A stretch of 64,000 nucleotides of DNA from Sialis fuliginosa (GCA_961205875.1 OY540819.1:3350501-3414500); one strand, 5' to 3'; shown: positions 1 to 10,810, counted from the stretch's first letter. Made by a program: numbers and translations. The notes: generated by a model not told the origin, from the letters alone.

Positions 1-254
1 CAAGTTTAACATATTTAAATACTAAAATTCGGAATATTAAATATTTATTGCCACAAAATGTCCTTGTACAATTTTTAATAGATTACATAATAATTTAATC
101 GCACAAATATATATGAATACTATAAACGAAGAGTACTTTTTTATCTAGCAAATGAGTTTATAGGGAAAAATGATTTAAATATTATTATAATCAAAAGGGA
201 GGAGCCTACTAAGTTTGAATGAAAACTGGCCGACCACTTCTGCATGCGACTGTA
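1..254 (+). mobile_element. Family A MITE, cut by the left edge of the window
   Basis: This matches the complete copy at 22371-22762 from its internal start through to the right end, which reads TGCATGCGACTGTA here and TGCAGGTGACTGTA there. A third, reverse copy lies at 37389-37597. The terminal inverted repeat is about TACAGTCGCNTGCA and is flanked by TA, as in Tc1/mariner-type MITEs. It carries no coding sequence. The left terminus is outside the window. The family is clear; the superfamily is inferred from the TA site only. Confidence 0.8.
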
Positions 255-550
255 CATAGTATATATATGTATGCCTGTATCTTCAGCTGCAGGAAGTGTC
301 GATACGTAAGAGTGTATGGTATCGATGCGAGAGATCGTTCCTCCGATAGCCCTGTACAGATTGGTTCGTGGTAAACAAGACTCGATGCAAATCATGCACG
401 ACGACGCTTCTAGAATCGGGACAAGGATTTTTGTGTTCATAAACGCCGCATACCCACACACGCATTTTGTGTTAAATCGTGCTGTTGTTTGTTTGTTTGA
501 GACATTGGCGTGCTTAGGAGGGCAAGTTATGGGAATATTTAACAATTAAT
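255..550. other. Single-copy GC-richer segment with overlapping ORFs on both strands
   Basis: This stretch follows the end of family A and is not repeated elsewhere in the window. It is open on both strands: 77 codons plus (316-549) and up to 134 codons minus (141-545, running into family A). Neither protein shows a motif I recognise, and overlapping frames on both strands suggest chance openness. It could hold a regulatory element or an unrecognised exon. Confidence 0.3.
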
Positions 551-910
551 TCATAAAAAAACAATGCTGTAAAACATTAAAAAAATATTAAATTTAAACT
601 TGTCCTTCTGTCTGTTTGTTATCTTTTCACGGCTAAGCCGCTGAACCGATCTTGATGAAATTTGGTAGGGAGATAGCTTGCATTATGTGGAAGGACATAG
701 GCTACTTTGTATTCTGTAAATTGTATCTCAAAAATATGTGTATGTGACATTTCTATGTGCGATCTGTTTTATCGACTATCATAATAGAAATCTGTATTAC
801 TTAATCTTCTTCTTCACGAGTGACAGCTTCTATCTAACTTAAATTCTATACGAACCAAATATACATGTTATTATATATATGACGCGAACGAAGTTGCGGG
901 TAACAGCTAG
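551..910 (+). mobile_element. Helitron-like non-autonomous element, 3' end
   Basis: The 3' end has a short GC-rich hairpin around GCGAACGAAGTTGC (884-897), then about 9 bases, then CTAG before a T (907-911). This fits the Helitron 3' signature: hairpin, short spacer, CTRR, insertion before T. The body carries the phrase CTGAACCGATCTTGATGAAA that I associate with lepidopteran dispersed repeats. The 5' end is not defined; I place it near the start of the homology-like text at about 600. No coding capacity is seen. Confidence 0.5.
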
Positions 911-951
911 TGTATAATAAAAATATGGGATTTTAAATATGGTATATGTAT

Positions 952-1559
952 CAGGGTGTTTTTTTATTTTTTCTTTCTTTGGATCAAAAGTGAATTGTCC
1001 CAAAATTTCAGACTCATAGATCAAACCTGTGGACTGCGCAAACCGAGTCTTTTTCCCATTTGATTAACATGGTAAAAATTACTTTTTTACTTACGCGTGA
1101 ATATCTCGTTGAAAAAATTTTTTTTTGAAAATTTCTCAGGAGAATATTTTGTAGAGAATTAAGTGCTAAATTCATAAATCTAATAAATTTTAAGAAATAT
1201 TTGTTTAAAAATTATCATGAAAATTGGATTTTACTTTTTATGATAATGTTTAAACGAACATATCTTTAAAAATATTCGATCTATGAATTGAGCACTTGGG
1301 ATCTTTTTTGTAAGAAATTTAATTCTCTATGATATGCTACTGTAAGAAATTAAAATAAAAAAAAATTTCAACTAAATAATCACGCATAAGAAAAAAAGTA
1401 ATTTTTCCCATGTTAATCAAATGAGAAAAAGACTCGGTTTGCGCCGTCCACATGTTTGATCTATGAGTCTGAAATTTTGGGACAATTAACTTTTGATTCA
1501 AAGCTAAAACATAGGCCAGTGAGACCGAAAAAAAAAAACAAAAAAAAAAAAACACCCTA
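952..1559. mobile_element. 608-bp foldback MITE, palindromic along its whole length
   Basis: The ends are AGGGTGTTTTTTT and AAAAAAACACCCT, and the arms pair almost continuously towards a centre near 1230. Both arms carry the block GATCAAAC(C/A)TGTGGAC next to CAAACCGAGTC. Short ORFs on the minus strand (839-1024 and 1337-1555) are by-products of the arms. A target duplication could not be defined because the flanks are AT microsatellite. Confidence 0.8.
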
Positions 1560-2136
1560 TATATATGTACGAGTAATCTTTATTTAGAAGTGTTTCAATA
1601 AGAAATTTTTGTTTTAAATTGTAAAATATTTCGGTATCACCTTTCGCATAAATGAGAATACGCCCCTGGTGTATATGTGTTTTGAAGTAAATGAATGTGT
1701 TGGCAGTACATAATCAAATAATCTGTTGTCAAGTTTGTCATTGATTTATTTTGTTACAAATATCATTGCTACTTATATTTAATTATGGCTAGTGTGTGCA
1801 TATGTTATAAACAACTAGCGTGTTACTAAATTATTTCTTAACTATCGCACTTAAAGATCAATATGCGTTTACTACATACAAAATGTCACATTTCCCTACC
1901 ATATTTTATTCATGTATGTATCTGTTACATATCTATTACACTGTTGATTTTTTTTATACTGTTTTTTGTTTTCAAAAATGGTGTGTATATATATAATAAT
2001 TTCATTTATTACGCAGGAAGGAACTTGGGGGTAACAAGGCATAAGTGTAAAAAATAGTACGTAGTTAATCCGACATTGTCTATAGACGAGTATCTATCTT
2101 AAACATTTTATTAAAAACCTATGTTATTTAAAATAT
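1560..2136. other. AT-rich, no gene or repeat recognised
   Basis: A 64-codon frame at 1863-2057 is rich in Phe, Ile and Tyr, as expected from AT-rich noncoding DNA. It has no recognisable motif. Confidence 0.4.
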
Positions 2137-2193
2137 ATAAACAATATTTTATTGAATTTAAAAAAATTTAATTATAACTAGATGAAAATAAAA

Positions 2194-3230
2194 TATCGGT
2201 ATGGAGAACCATACATGACTTCCATGTTCTTTCTATCTTTTTAAATATACATTTTTTTAAATATTTTATTTATATAACCTACTACTATGAATAATATACA
2301 TATCGTGGCACGATTACGGTATCCGTGGGCACCGCTAGGTTATGATGAATTCCAACAGAGGGAGCTAAAACTTGATATTTGAAGTGTTTTAAGGGTAAAT
2401 ACGGAGAGTCTGGGGGTCCTCTGTCATCTATACAAAAGAACATCAATATTCAATATACTAAAGACAATATAGTACATAACATTACTACATTACTACATTA
2501 CATACATACGTTTTAATTTGATATAATAAAACCCTAATAACCAGCGGTGCCCACGGATATCGTAATCTCCCCCATATCATAATACATTAAAAAAACATAA
2601 ATACTTACAACGGTTACAGCTCTTTTTGCCATTTGTATATAAATATTAGTTTTCTAATGTCAAAAACATAAAACACATTCGTAGAAAAACTAATTTGACA
2701 ATTTGAATTTGAATTTAGTTGCATTTGTTTCCAAGGAAACATGAATTAATGACATATTAGTATTTAAAATTCAAATTTTATGTGTGTTTTTCACCCCTTT
2801 AGTGGCTGTTTAGGCACGTACAAATAATAAATGTCCATTAGATTCAATTGAACTGCAAATGTACCAAATCTTATCAAAATTAGTGAGATAATACTCGCAA
2901 TATTCACTTTTTAGACGAAAAAAAGTTACAAAATTGCGAATATTTCCAAAACCCCTAATCCGATTAGCACCAAAATCAATAGGTCTGGAGTACTCACTGA
3001 GACAAACATTTTCTCCAAAAATAATTCAGATCGGTGCATTTTTACACGTAGTTATCGTGAACGAAAAAAAAATCTACATCCTGACACACAGACACACGCA
3101 CAGCCGCCATGCGGAAATTAACTATTCTTTACGTTTTGAAGTTAGTACAATCAGAATTTGTCATTTTCTCGGACACGATTTTTCGATGGTATTACAATAC
3201 TTCCATTTCTTTCAGAACATGGAAGTAAAA
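2194..3230 (+). mobile_element. Family B element with a nested insertion
   Basis: It starts TATCGGTATGGAGAACCATA and ends CAGAACATGGAAGTAAAA, matching 48104-48556 (minus) and the short copy at 29342-29657. TATGG-AGAA-CCATA at the 5' end can form a hairpin. The extra length over the 48104 copy comes from sequence at about 2230-2810, which includes the inverted-repeat element 2312-2567. The exact 3' boundary is uncertain by a few A residues. There is no coding capacity and the superfamily is not assigned. Confidence 0.75.
2312..2567. mobile_element. 256-bp MITE with 25-bp terminal inverted repeats, nested in family B
   Basis: The left arm GATTACGGTATCCGTGGG (running to 2336) is matched by the reverse complement at 2543-2567 with one mismatch. 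The interior is unrelated AT-rich sequence. It is seen once in the window. Its position inside family B makes it the younger insertion. Confidence 0.75.
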
Positions 3231-3329
3231 ACAATATTGCCTTCATTATAAGTATCGTACTTATCGAAAAACTTTTTGTATCTCCTAATAATTAAATAAT
3301 ATCTGAATAAATAATGGCCATGTGTATAG

Positions 3330-3447
3330 TAAACAATATTTTATTGAATTTAAAAAAAATTAATTATAACTAGATGAAAATAAAAAGCAATATTGCCTTC
3401 ATTATAAGTATCGTACTCATCGAAAAACATTTTGTATCTCCTAATAA
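3330..3447 (+). repeat. Downstream copy of the tandem duplication: empty site
   Basis: It aligns to 2137-2193 joined directly to 3231-3291, with only a few substitutions and no family B sequence. The junction reads GATGAAAATAAAAAGCAATA. It preserves the pre-insertion state beside the filled copy. Confidence 0.85.
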
Positions 3448-3845
3448 CTTCTGAATTACGTATTCTTATAGTAATCTTAAAAAATAAATAATTAGTAATT
3501 TCATATAAATGTATGCACATATAAAATAAAATGAATAATAACGTGTATATATATTATATAAGGTATATACTGAAAACATTAAGTTTATAGAAATATAAAA
3601 ATACCATCGCTGTCATAAAATACCATTAATAATATAATATAAAATTATATGTTTATAGACGTCTTAACGTCTCTTTCATACGTTTATGTACATAATAAAG
3701 AGAAGTTTAATATATATCATGTATTTTACCAGACAATATCGAGGTAAATGTTGATTTACACATACAACCAGCCGTTGTGGTCAGTGACGGCGGAATTATT
3801 AATTTAAAAATACTAATTTTAATTTCTAACGTCATCTTTTATGAA
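3448..3845. other. AT-rich, no feature recognised
   Basis: No repeat shared with the rest of the window, no plausible ORF and no RNA gene seen. A short GC-richer patch lies at about 3765-3795. Confidence 0.4.
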
Positions 3846-3848
3846 ATT

Positions 3849-4890
3849 ATATACACTCACGGAAAAAATTAAAGGACCACTTTTATTTTTCGAAAAAATT
3901 GCTCATTTTCGAAGTAATGCCGATAGGTCAAATATGATCCTTTCTTTACTTATAGAATATGAAAATTGGAGAAAATTTTATCATCTTTTCGAATTTAGAG
4001 GTATTTTTGTGTTATTAAACTTATTTTTGTGACCAAATCGCGGTTTAATAAAAAATAAAAAAATGGATTTTTTTTGTAATTTTGAAAGATACCCACGGGG
4101 ATGTTAAATTTTTTTTCTAAAATTTCAAGATAACCATTTTGTAGAAAATTTTTTCAGCTTTAAAATACTTTTTCAAATTTGTTTTATAATTTTTTGGTGT
4201 TGCGATATTCGAGTTTGAATGAAAAAAGTACTAAAAAGTTTTAAACGACCATAAAGGGCCTAATATTGGTCGCACAAAAAAGAAAAAAAAAGAATATTAA
4301 AGCTTAAATAATCACCTATTGTCTAGTAGCATTTAAAATTTAATTTTAACTTCAAATACGAAAAACAAAACAGTGTTCGAATTTAAATAATCCTGTAAAA
4401 ATAACCTTTTTTTAATCATAGATCTAATGTTTAAAATGTATCCAGAAATTAAGTTCTATCAAAGAATATGAAAATTAGAGTTATTACCTTCTATGTGAAC
4501 AAAGGTTTCAGTAAAAATCTTTTAATTTGGCTGAGAAATTGCATTTTGAATTTTTTGTATACGTTTAGGACTTGACCGTACTTTTTATAACAAGTTTTTC
4601 TTTGGGATTTTTTTTTCGAAAAACAATCAATTTTTGAGAAAAATTGTAAGAGGGAAAAAGTTTTTCTTTCTTGTTAAAGAATATTCATAATTTTTTTCAG
4701 ATGTTTTATATCAATATTGTAGGATCAAGTTTATTTTTAATAGGGTACTTTTTCATTCAAACTTGAATATCTCGGCATCAAAAAATGTGACAATCATTTA
4801 AAAAAAAAGCGTTTTGAAGCTGAAAAAATTTACTAAATGATGAATATCATGGAATTTTGAAAAAAAACATACATCCCCGTGTGACAATAT
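3849..4890. mobile_element. Decayed palindromic transposon
   Basis: Arms at about 4094-4260 (CACGGGGATG...) and 4720-4882 (...CATCCCCGTG) are inverted copies, sharing the block AGTTTGAATGAAAAA around 4213 and its complement at 4752. The stretch from 3849 begins CACTCACGGAAAAAATTAAA, which resembles mariner-type MITE ends I know from insects; it may be part of the same element or a separate fragment. A 63-codon frame at 3841-4032 is not supported as a gene. Confidence 0.55.
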
Positions 4891-5630
4891 GTGTACATTA
4901 GTAAAGTAGTCAGAAATACAGTTATACCTTGAGTTACGGCTTTACTACTTAAGTTGCTTCGCATACACGTACATACATTTTTAGTTATTATATTTCTTCA
5001 AAATTGTGCTGCTTGCTTCAGAGATGTCTCTATATATATGTAGCAGCAGGATAGCTTCCATCATATAAAATAATAGTGCTGGCTCCGAAGGTGATGGAAA
5101 TGAATTCAATAATAAACACAAGAAATACATTGGAATATATTTTGCTTGTGAGCGACACTGGATTAAATTCTTTATTAAAAAGGGTAATGCCCTTTGAAAT
5201 GTTACAATTGGCTCATGTTACAACTGACTTTTGTTTCCCTTTACGTTGTGTGCAATATTTCAAATTGTACTTGGTTTTTATGTACTTATTTTATAAGATT
5301 AGGAATTATTTATTTGTTTTTGTCTACGAGTCTAGGTCGTAGGGGATTTCAACAACGTTCCGCTGTCTAGGAACGAGTCAGTTGTTTACAAGATGGAAAG
5401 AATCTAAGTGATATGCATATATTATAACATAATGTCTAAATTGTTTATTTATTTTTTTGCATAAAATATCACCAAACTGAAACGTAAACATAAGGAAAGT
5501 TAGAATTAATTATTTTTTTACTATGCCTTGCATATAATTAAAACAAATACTGTCTGCTTAGATCATTAGATAACCCTGCCTTAAAAACGAGCTATTTTAG
5601 TATTGTAACATCTATATAATTTTTTTTAAT
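4891..5630. other. Unassigned sequence with one 88-codon frame
   Basis: The plus-strand frame 5076-5342 has no motif that I recognise, and upstream AT-rich sequence shows no convincing gene structure. Nothing else here is repeated in the window. Confidence 0.3.
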
Positions 5631-5819
5631 AATAACAGCTTAATTGTGTATATAGACATCAGAAATTTATTAAAGAAAAAGTAATAGCAAGCTTTCGAAT
5701 CACAGATTCATCCTAAGGCTTTTAGAAAATAAAATAAATTGAGACAGATGTTGTAATCTCATAAATATTCATAAATAATATTAATAAATTTCTGACGTCT
5801 ACACAATTAAGCTGTTATT
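5631..5819. mobile_element. 189-bp MITE
   Basis: The ends are AATAACAGCTTAATTGTGTA and its reverse complement, followed inward by a second matching block (CAGAAATTTATTAA). The left arm has a few extra bases. It is too short to encode anything and is single copy here. Confidence 0.8.
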
Positions 5820-5893
5820 TATATTTTGAACGTCACTATTATTATATTATTATCTGTAATATTAATATCTATAAAGGTAGAATAGTATACGAC

Positions 5894-5918
5894 TATACTT
5901 AACTTTTAGTTAAGTATA
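5894..5918. repeat. Small perfect hairpin
   Basis: TATACTTAAC, a five-base loop TTTTA, then GTTAAGTATA. It lies just before a short tandem repeat. Confidence 0.7.
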
Positions 5919-5920
5919 CT

Positions 5921-5966
5921 TATATATAACATATATAACATTATATATAACATTATATATAACATT
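5921..5966 (+). repeat. Microsatellite-like 12-bp tandem repeat
   Basis: About four units of ATTATATATAAC with one shortened unit. Confidence 0.8.
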
Positions 5967-6858
5967 TTTATGTTAGTTCATTGTACGGTTTTATTGTTAA
6001 AGATAAAAATTGCTAATAACTAAAAATTCATTGTAAAACAAATGATATAATAATGTACATATATTATTTTTTTTATCGCTATGCGGTACCTTTTTGTCAG
6101 TTGAGAAAATCATAAATAACTAAGTAATTTTCGTTATATGAGATAAGAAACAAGTAGGTATACAAATATCATAAGAACGTACGTATATTTTAATAGATAA
6201 AAACGTTTTTCTTAAACAAACTGAAAAGATATTAAATATAGGAAAATAAATAAAATATTGAAAATTTCCTTAAACACACAAAAACTAGATAATTATCATA
6301 AAAAAATGTGTAGGTACCTACGTCACTGGTAAATGTGTCCAAAGCTATAAAATAACAACTTATACGTCTGGATCTTTATTGACGTTGACTTCTGGTTCTT
6401 TGAAGTGAGCTTAGATTATTTTTTATTTTATCTTTTGTGTAAACTTATTTACGATGAAAGTTATAATAGGCCGACATTAAATACTGGTCATTTTTTAGAA
6501 TTAACGTCCAGTCTCATGGACGGTCTTGTTTTGTAATAAATAAAATTAACAGATTCAAACGTGTTTATGGCACTGGATAGAATTTCAAAATTATCATCAT
6601 TGCGAAAATAAAATGTGCCTGTTTATATGTGAATGTGAATATTTATTTATTTATGTAAAGTGATAAAATTTTTGTTGCTTTTGAAATTATACATTCAACG
6701 TATAGGTTTTTGTTTAACTTTGTAATGTTTATTGTTTTAACAACTGTTTTAAACAATTTAACAAAAGGTTAGTTTGTGTAATTTTATTTTCATTTTTTTT
6801 AAACAGTTCTTCTATATTCTGTTTATCAGGCAGGTATTGAGATCCTGCGGTATTTGTA
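5967..6858. other. AT-rich, no feature recognised
   Basis: No shared repeat, plausible ORF or RNA gene seen. A short GC-richer patch lies at about 6360-6410. Confidence 0.4.
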
Positions 6859-7116
6859 TATAAGGTACTGGCACCAGTCTTGGTCGCTTTAAAAGCAAGG
6901 TATACTGAATTGGGATTTATAATTCTGATGAACTCATTTTATTAATATAACAAGTACCTGTTTATTAAATCAATTTGATTACCAAATTCCACAAATTTGT
7001 TTTTCTCCAGTAATGTACTATTGTTAATGATTAAAAATGATAAGTACTACGATACATAAGTTATAAAATAAAGAATTGTAAAATTAGAAACTAAAAGCAG
7101 ATGCTAAGATCATATA
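6859..7116 (-). mobile_element. Family C MITE, truncated copy in reverse orientation
   Basis: It begins TAAGGTACTGGCACCAGTCT and follows the reverse complement of the right half of the 9866-10358 copy, including AAAGCAGATGCTA, where homology stops. The other half is missing. Confidence 0.75.
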
Positions 7117-7184
7117 TAAAATTCTGAAAACTATCAGAAGACAAAAATGGTTTTAATATGTACCATTCTATCCTTTAAATATAG

Positions 7185-7362
7185 ACAAACCTAGAACATA
7201 TATTTATACAGTGTCCCATATATGCTCGACAAAGGAAAATGCTCTCTGACCAACTAGCCAAGAAAAACAAAACGATCACAACCTTACATGATTTACTCTC
7301 AAATACTACTACATATCATGAAATTATGACATACATAGAAGAAACAAAAATGACAATATAGA
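7185..7362 (+). pseudogene. LINE-type reverse transcriptase, C-terminal remnant
   Basis: One plus frame reads NLEHIFIQCPIYARQRKML and continues DQLAKKNKTITTLHDLL, then ITYIEET-like residues before a stop at about 7362. LEHIF.QCP.Y..QR is the Cys-containing tail pattern that follows the reverse transcriptase domain in insect non-LTR elements of the Jockey/R1 kind. An in-frame stop lies directly upstream (about 7182) and no polymerase motif is present. Only the last 55-60 codons survive. The assignment is by eye, not by search. Confidence 0.5.
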
Positions 7363-7539
7363 AAATAATAAAAATCGAAAAAAATAAATAAAGTAATGAT
7401 TAGATACATAATATATCCTTAATTAAACCCTCACTGATTCTACCTTTTACTCCATAAACATGCCCCTCTAGCTCGTTTAACCTGCAATGATCGGCCCATA
7501 TGCAACATCCTTATCCATCTGATTATCTTTTAATAATAA

Positions 7540-7760
7540 ATAAATAAAAAAATAAAAAAATACACACACCAAATCAAGAACTTCACGAAGAAGCTGTCGG
7601 TAGAGGACAACATCCAGTCGACATTTAAAGCTATAACCATACCAAATATAGACTCTAATATACAAAACGTGAATTTTTTTAAATATTCATTATCATATAC
7701 ATCCTTGAGTGTTCTAAAAATAGTCGAGCCCCGAAAAGTATTCTATTTTCTACGCCACTG
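7540..7760 (+). other. Coding-like open stretch without a start codon
   Basis: A plus frame stays open for roughly 70 codons and includes IKNFTKKLSVEDNIQSTFKA, from 7573, in a patch less AT-rich than its surroundings. It has no ATG and no domain that I recognise. It could be another part of the decayed LINE upstream or chance. An overlapping minus ORF (7477-7665) looks like a shadow. Confidence 0.25.
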
Positions 7761-8246
7761 ATATACAGCTGACAAAAATAAATCAACAAATATTTACAAA
7801 CTTACTATTAGTAGGTAAACCTATTAGCTTAGCAGCTAGCAAAATATATTTATATCTATAGTCACCAGAAATACCTCTACTCGAACCAAATGCTTTGACT
7901 TAATTAACGAATACTTTAACACTACGTACATCAAATTTCTTTTATATAGTTTATTAATTTTGATTGCGTGTCAAAACAGTTTCAAAGAAAACTAAACCCT
8001 TGACATCAAACTGACATTAAACGACATTAAATTCAGCGTTAAAATATTATTTGACATTGTCAACAAGCTTGGCTATATGTAATTTGCTTCAAAACCGAAG
8101 ACATTTAGAAAATAAAAAATGCAGCGATAGAAATAGATACTTGGCAAATGGAGGAGTTGTAGTAAACAAAAACATCAGGGGAAAATAAAAGATCTAGTGA
8201 TAGACAGTGGTGTCCACTGTAAAAAAGGTAAGGGCTTAAGCTATCC
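7761..8246. other. AT-rich, no feature recognised
   Basis: No repeat, gene or RNA feature is supported here. Confidence 0.35.
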
Positions 8247-8912
8247 TTTTCACTCAAAGCCAAATAGCTCGTAAACTATATAAGCTAGAAACTTGAAATT
8301 TTTACTGAACATGTAAAATGACACCCTCTAGTAAAATATGTACAAATTTATTGAATAAATAATTTTTCAGGGGGGATAATAAGGAGCTAAAGCTAGGTAA
8401 AAAAATATTTTTTTTTATACCAAGGCATGTGGCACGTTAAAATGTATAACCAAACAAGCGGAATTTGACTCTTTTTCAATATTTTTTCTAAATCAAAAAT
8501 GGTGCCTGTAGGGGGCCTTAAAGCAAATCCAAAAAAACAAAAAAATTGTATACCAAGTCAAAATGTACATCTCAATTAGTAGAATTTGACCATATTTTTT
8601 ATTTTTTTTCTAACTCTGAAATGGCGCCTGTAGGGGGCTAAAAGCAGTATTTTATTCTGCCCCCCCCCCCTCTAGCTCTGTAACAACCGGCTCAAAAAAT
8701 CTGAAAAAAATTTGGTAACGAGGCTTGATAGGGGTGTCATAGAATTTTTTATTTTGATATCTAGACATGTGGTATGTCTCAATTAGTAGAACTTGACATT
8801 TTTTATATTTTAACTTTAACTTAAAAATGCACCTGTAAGTGGTTCCAAACATTTCACCTAGTTCGTACTTCGGAACCCTTATGGCATACCCTCGTGTATG
8901 TCTTGCCCGAAT
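8247..8912 (+). mobile_element. Family D element, 5'-truncated copy
   Basis: It aligns along its length with 50497-51260. It starts within TTTTCACTCAAAGCCAAA and ends at the shared CGGAACCCTTATGGCATAC and CTCGTGTATG block. The TAGGGTTCCGAAG start and (CCGT)n tract seen at 50438 are missing. Internally the phrase TGGCGCCTGTAGGGGGC recurs about twice in degenerate form. There are homopolymer C tracts and no coding sequence. Confidence 0.8.
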
Positions 8913-9865
8913 TTTTTTTAACATAAACTATTTTTTCATGTGACATATATTATCTCAATTTTAACAACTGGAGCTTATATGTCTAATTTTTATCAAATGA
9001 ATGTCAAAAGACACATCCTTAAAAATATTTTTGATTTTGGGTTTTCGCCTTTAGTTTTGATTAACAATTTAATTTTCAATCAACATTTTGCAATATTTAT
9101 AGTTTTTCACTTTTGAAAATGGCCTCGATACGTTGTCAAAATTATTTTTATAAATTAATTTACTTTTAATATTTTAATTTTAATTTTCAGTGTGGGGCAA
9201 TAATAATTCCCAAATGAATAAATTATAATATTTTGTAAAAGTTAATATCAATTAAAAAATTTGTAAATAGAAAATAGTAAATCTTTCAACAAGAAAATAT
9301 CAGGGGCTCATTGATTTTAACGAAATATATGACCCTATTTATGCATGCAAAAGACGCCAGTGGTGATAATGTTACGACGTATAGAGCTTATCCTCTCCAC
9401 ACATCTGACACGTCACTCCTAGAATGTATTTACGTTAATCAACTAAAAAACCGAAAGCGTCATTTAGAGTACTGTAACTAATCACAAGCTAGAAATGTGT
9501 AATTTGTCACATCGGAACACATCTGTTTAGATAAACAGTGGCGTGCGTGCTTTTGGAATATAGTTTTATTCTTATTTTGTTATACTGTCATTCGTTTGAA
9601 TTAATCCTTGTGACAAATATTTTAAACTAGTTCATCGACAATTTCTTTCACTCAAACTTGTTAATTATTACCATTATTATCTTTTATCTTGTTTTCATTG
9701 TTTTAAAATTAAATTATAATTTATCATTCTTAAACATACTTACATATATTTTTATAGTCTTTTAATTTTGTACTTGTTCTGTACCGAATATCTTAAAATA
9801 TATCTAATATTGCAAGAATATTTGCATTCACTCTGCTATAAATAATAATATAAAATATAATAATA
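8913..9865. other. AT-rich interval with a less AT-rich patch
   Basis: 9340-9560 is less AT-rich and single copy in the window; it has no ORF above 60 codons. The rest is AT-rich with nothing recognised. Confidence 0.35.
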
Positions 9866-10358
9866 TAAGGTACTGGCTCCAGTCTTGGATCAAATTAGAA
9901 ATATTTGTTGATATTTGATTACTGTCAATACTGAATGATAATTTAACTCTAAAAATAGCTCAATTTGATGACAATTGGACAATGGATGTCAAAATGATGG
10001 ACATTTAAACTAATTATTAGTGTAATTTATTTATTAATTATTATATTTTCATAGCATCTGCTTTACATTGTTTCAAATTTTACGATTCCTTATTTTTTAA
10101 TATTTGTGTCGTTGTATTATACTTATCACTTTGCAATCATTAACATGTGTTGCCTATTACTGATTTTACTTTATCCATTACTGTAGAAAAAATATAAAAT
10201 ACTATATTTGCGAACTTTGGTAATTAAATTGATTGAGTAAAGAGGTATTTGTTTTATAAGTAACATGAATTCATAAGAATTACAAAAAAGTAAGTTTATC
10301 AATCCCAAAAAATAGTATACCTACTCTAAAAGAGGCCAAGACTGGTGCCAGTACCTTA
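9866..10358 (+). mobile_element. Family C MITE, complete copy
   Basis: The 493-bp element has inverted ends TAAGGTACTGGCTCCAGTCT and CCAAGACTGGTGCCAGTACC-TTA, flanked by TA on both sides. Its interior is shared with 30376-30909 and 42415-42953 (for example GGTAATTAAATTGATT). Inside each terminal repeat ACTGGCNCCAGT is itself a palindrome. There is no transposase, so it would depend on a partner element. Confidence 0.85.
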
Positions 10359-10599
10359 TATTCAATTAATTATAATTTACAATTGGAGATAGTGCAGTTT
10401 CAACTAATGATCGAAATATTTCTTAAAAAGATTAATTTCTTCATAAATATTATACACATAAATAACCACGAAAGCCTCATTATATCTTACATAAACATCA
10501 ATTTACCCAGCTTTACACGAAAGCACTAACTAATGAGTCCATTCAGAATCGTTCAGGAGATAATCTATTTTATATTTTAATTTATAAAAGCACTACATA
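10359..10599. other. AT-rich, no feature recognised
   Basis: Nothing repeated or coding-like is seen. Confidence 0.35.
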
Positions 10600-10810
10600 T
10601 CCTACCGTTTAATTTTTCACCGAACGACAGAAGGGGAGAACGGCCCCTCCTTCTGCTTTCTAATTACCGACAACAAATCTTAGCAGCGACACCTGTCACG
10701 ATCTAACAAGAGAAGAAATGTGAATCGTAAATTGGATTTTTTTCCTCTTTCCTCGCTTCCTTTGCAGGGAAACACGTAACGAAAAAAACGGCTTCAGGGG
10801 CTTTCTTTAA
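10600..10810 (+). other. Single-copy GC-richer segment with a splice-acceptor-like tract
   Basis: The sequence TCCTCTTTCCTCGCTTCC followed by TTTGCAG/GG at about 10742-10769 has the pyrimidine tract and AG of a good acceptor. The frame that follows closes after roughly 13 codons, so any exon would be terminal or noncoding. An inverted motif AAGGGGAGAAC...CCCCTCCTT lies upstream. It may be a host regulatory or exon sequence. Confidence 0.25.

Larger units (their letters stand above)
2137..3291 (+). repeat. Upstream copy of a local tandem duplication, interrupted by a family B insertion
   Basis: The flanks of this copy are 2137-2193 (AAACAATATTTTATTG...) and 3231-3291 (CAATATTGCCTTCATT...). 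They are fused without interruption in the downstream copy at 3330-3447. The upstream copy is therefore the filled site and the downstream one the empty site. Confidence 0.85.

Noticed and set aside
384-392. ATGCAAAT octamers (here, about 12643 and about 28483) as POU sites
   Set aside because: In AT-rich sequence of this length several such octamers are expected by chance, and they show no common context.
141-545. The 134-codon minus frame as a gene
   Set aside because: It runs through the family A MITE and overlaps an open frame on the other strand.
10742-10769. A splice acceptor as proof of an exon
   Set aside because: The following frame closes after about 13 codons and no partner donor or coding exon was found. 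Kept only as a low-confidence note.
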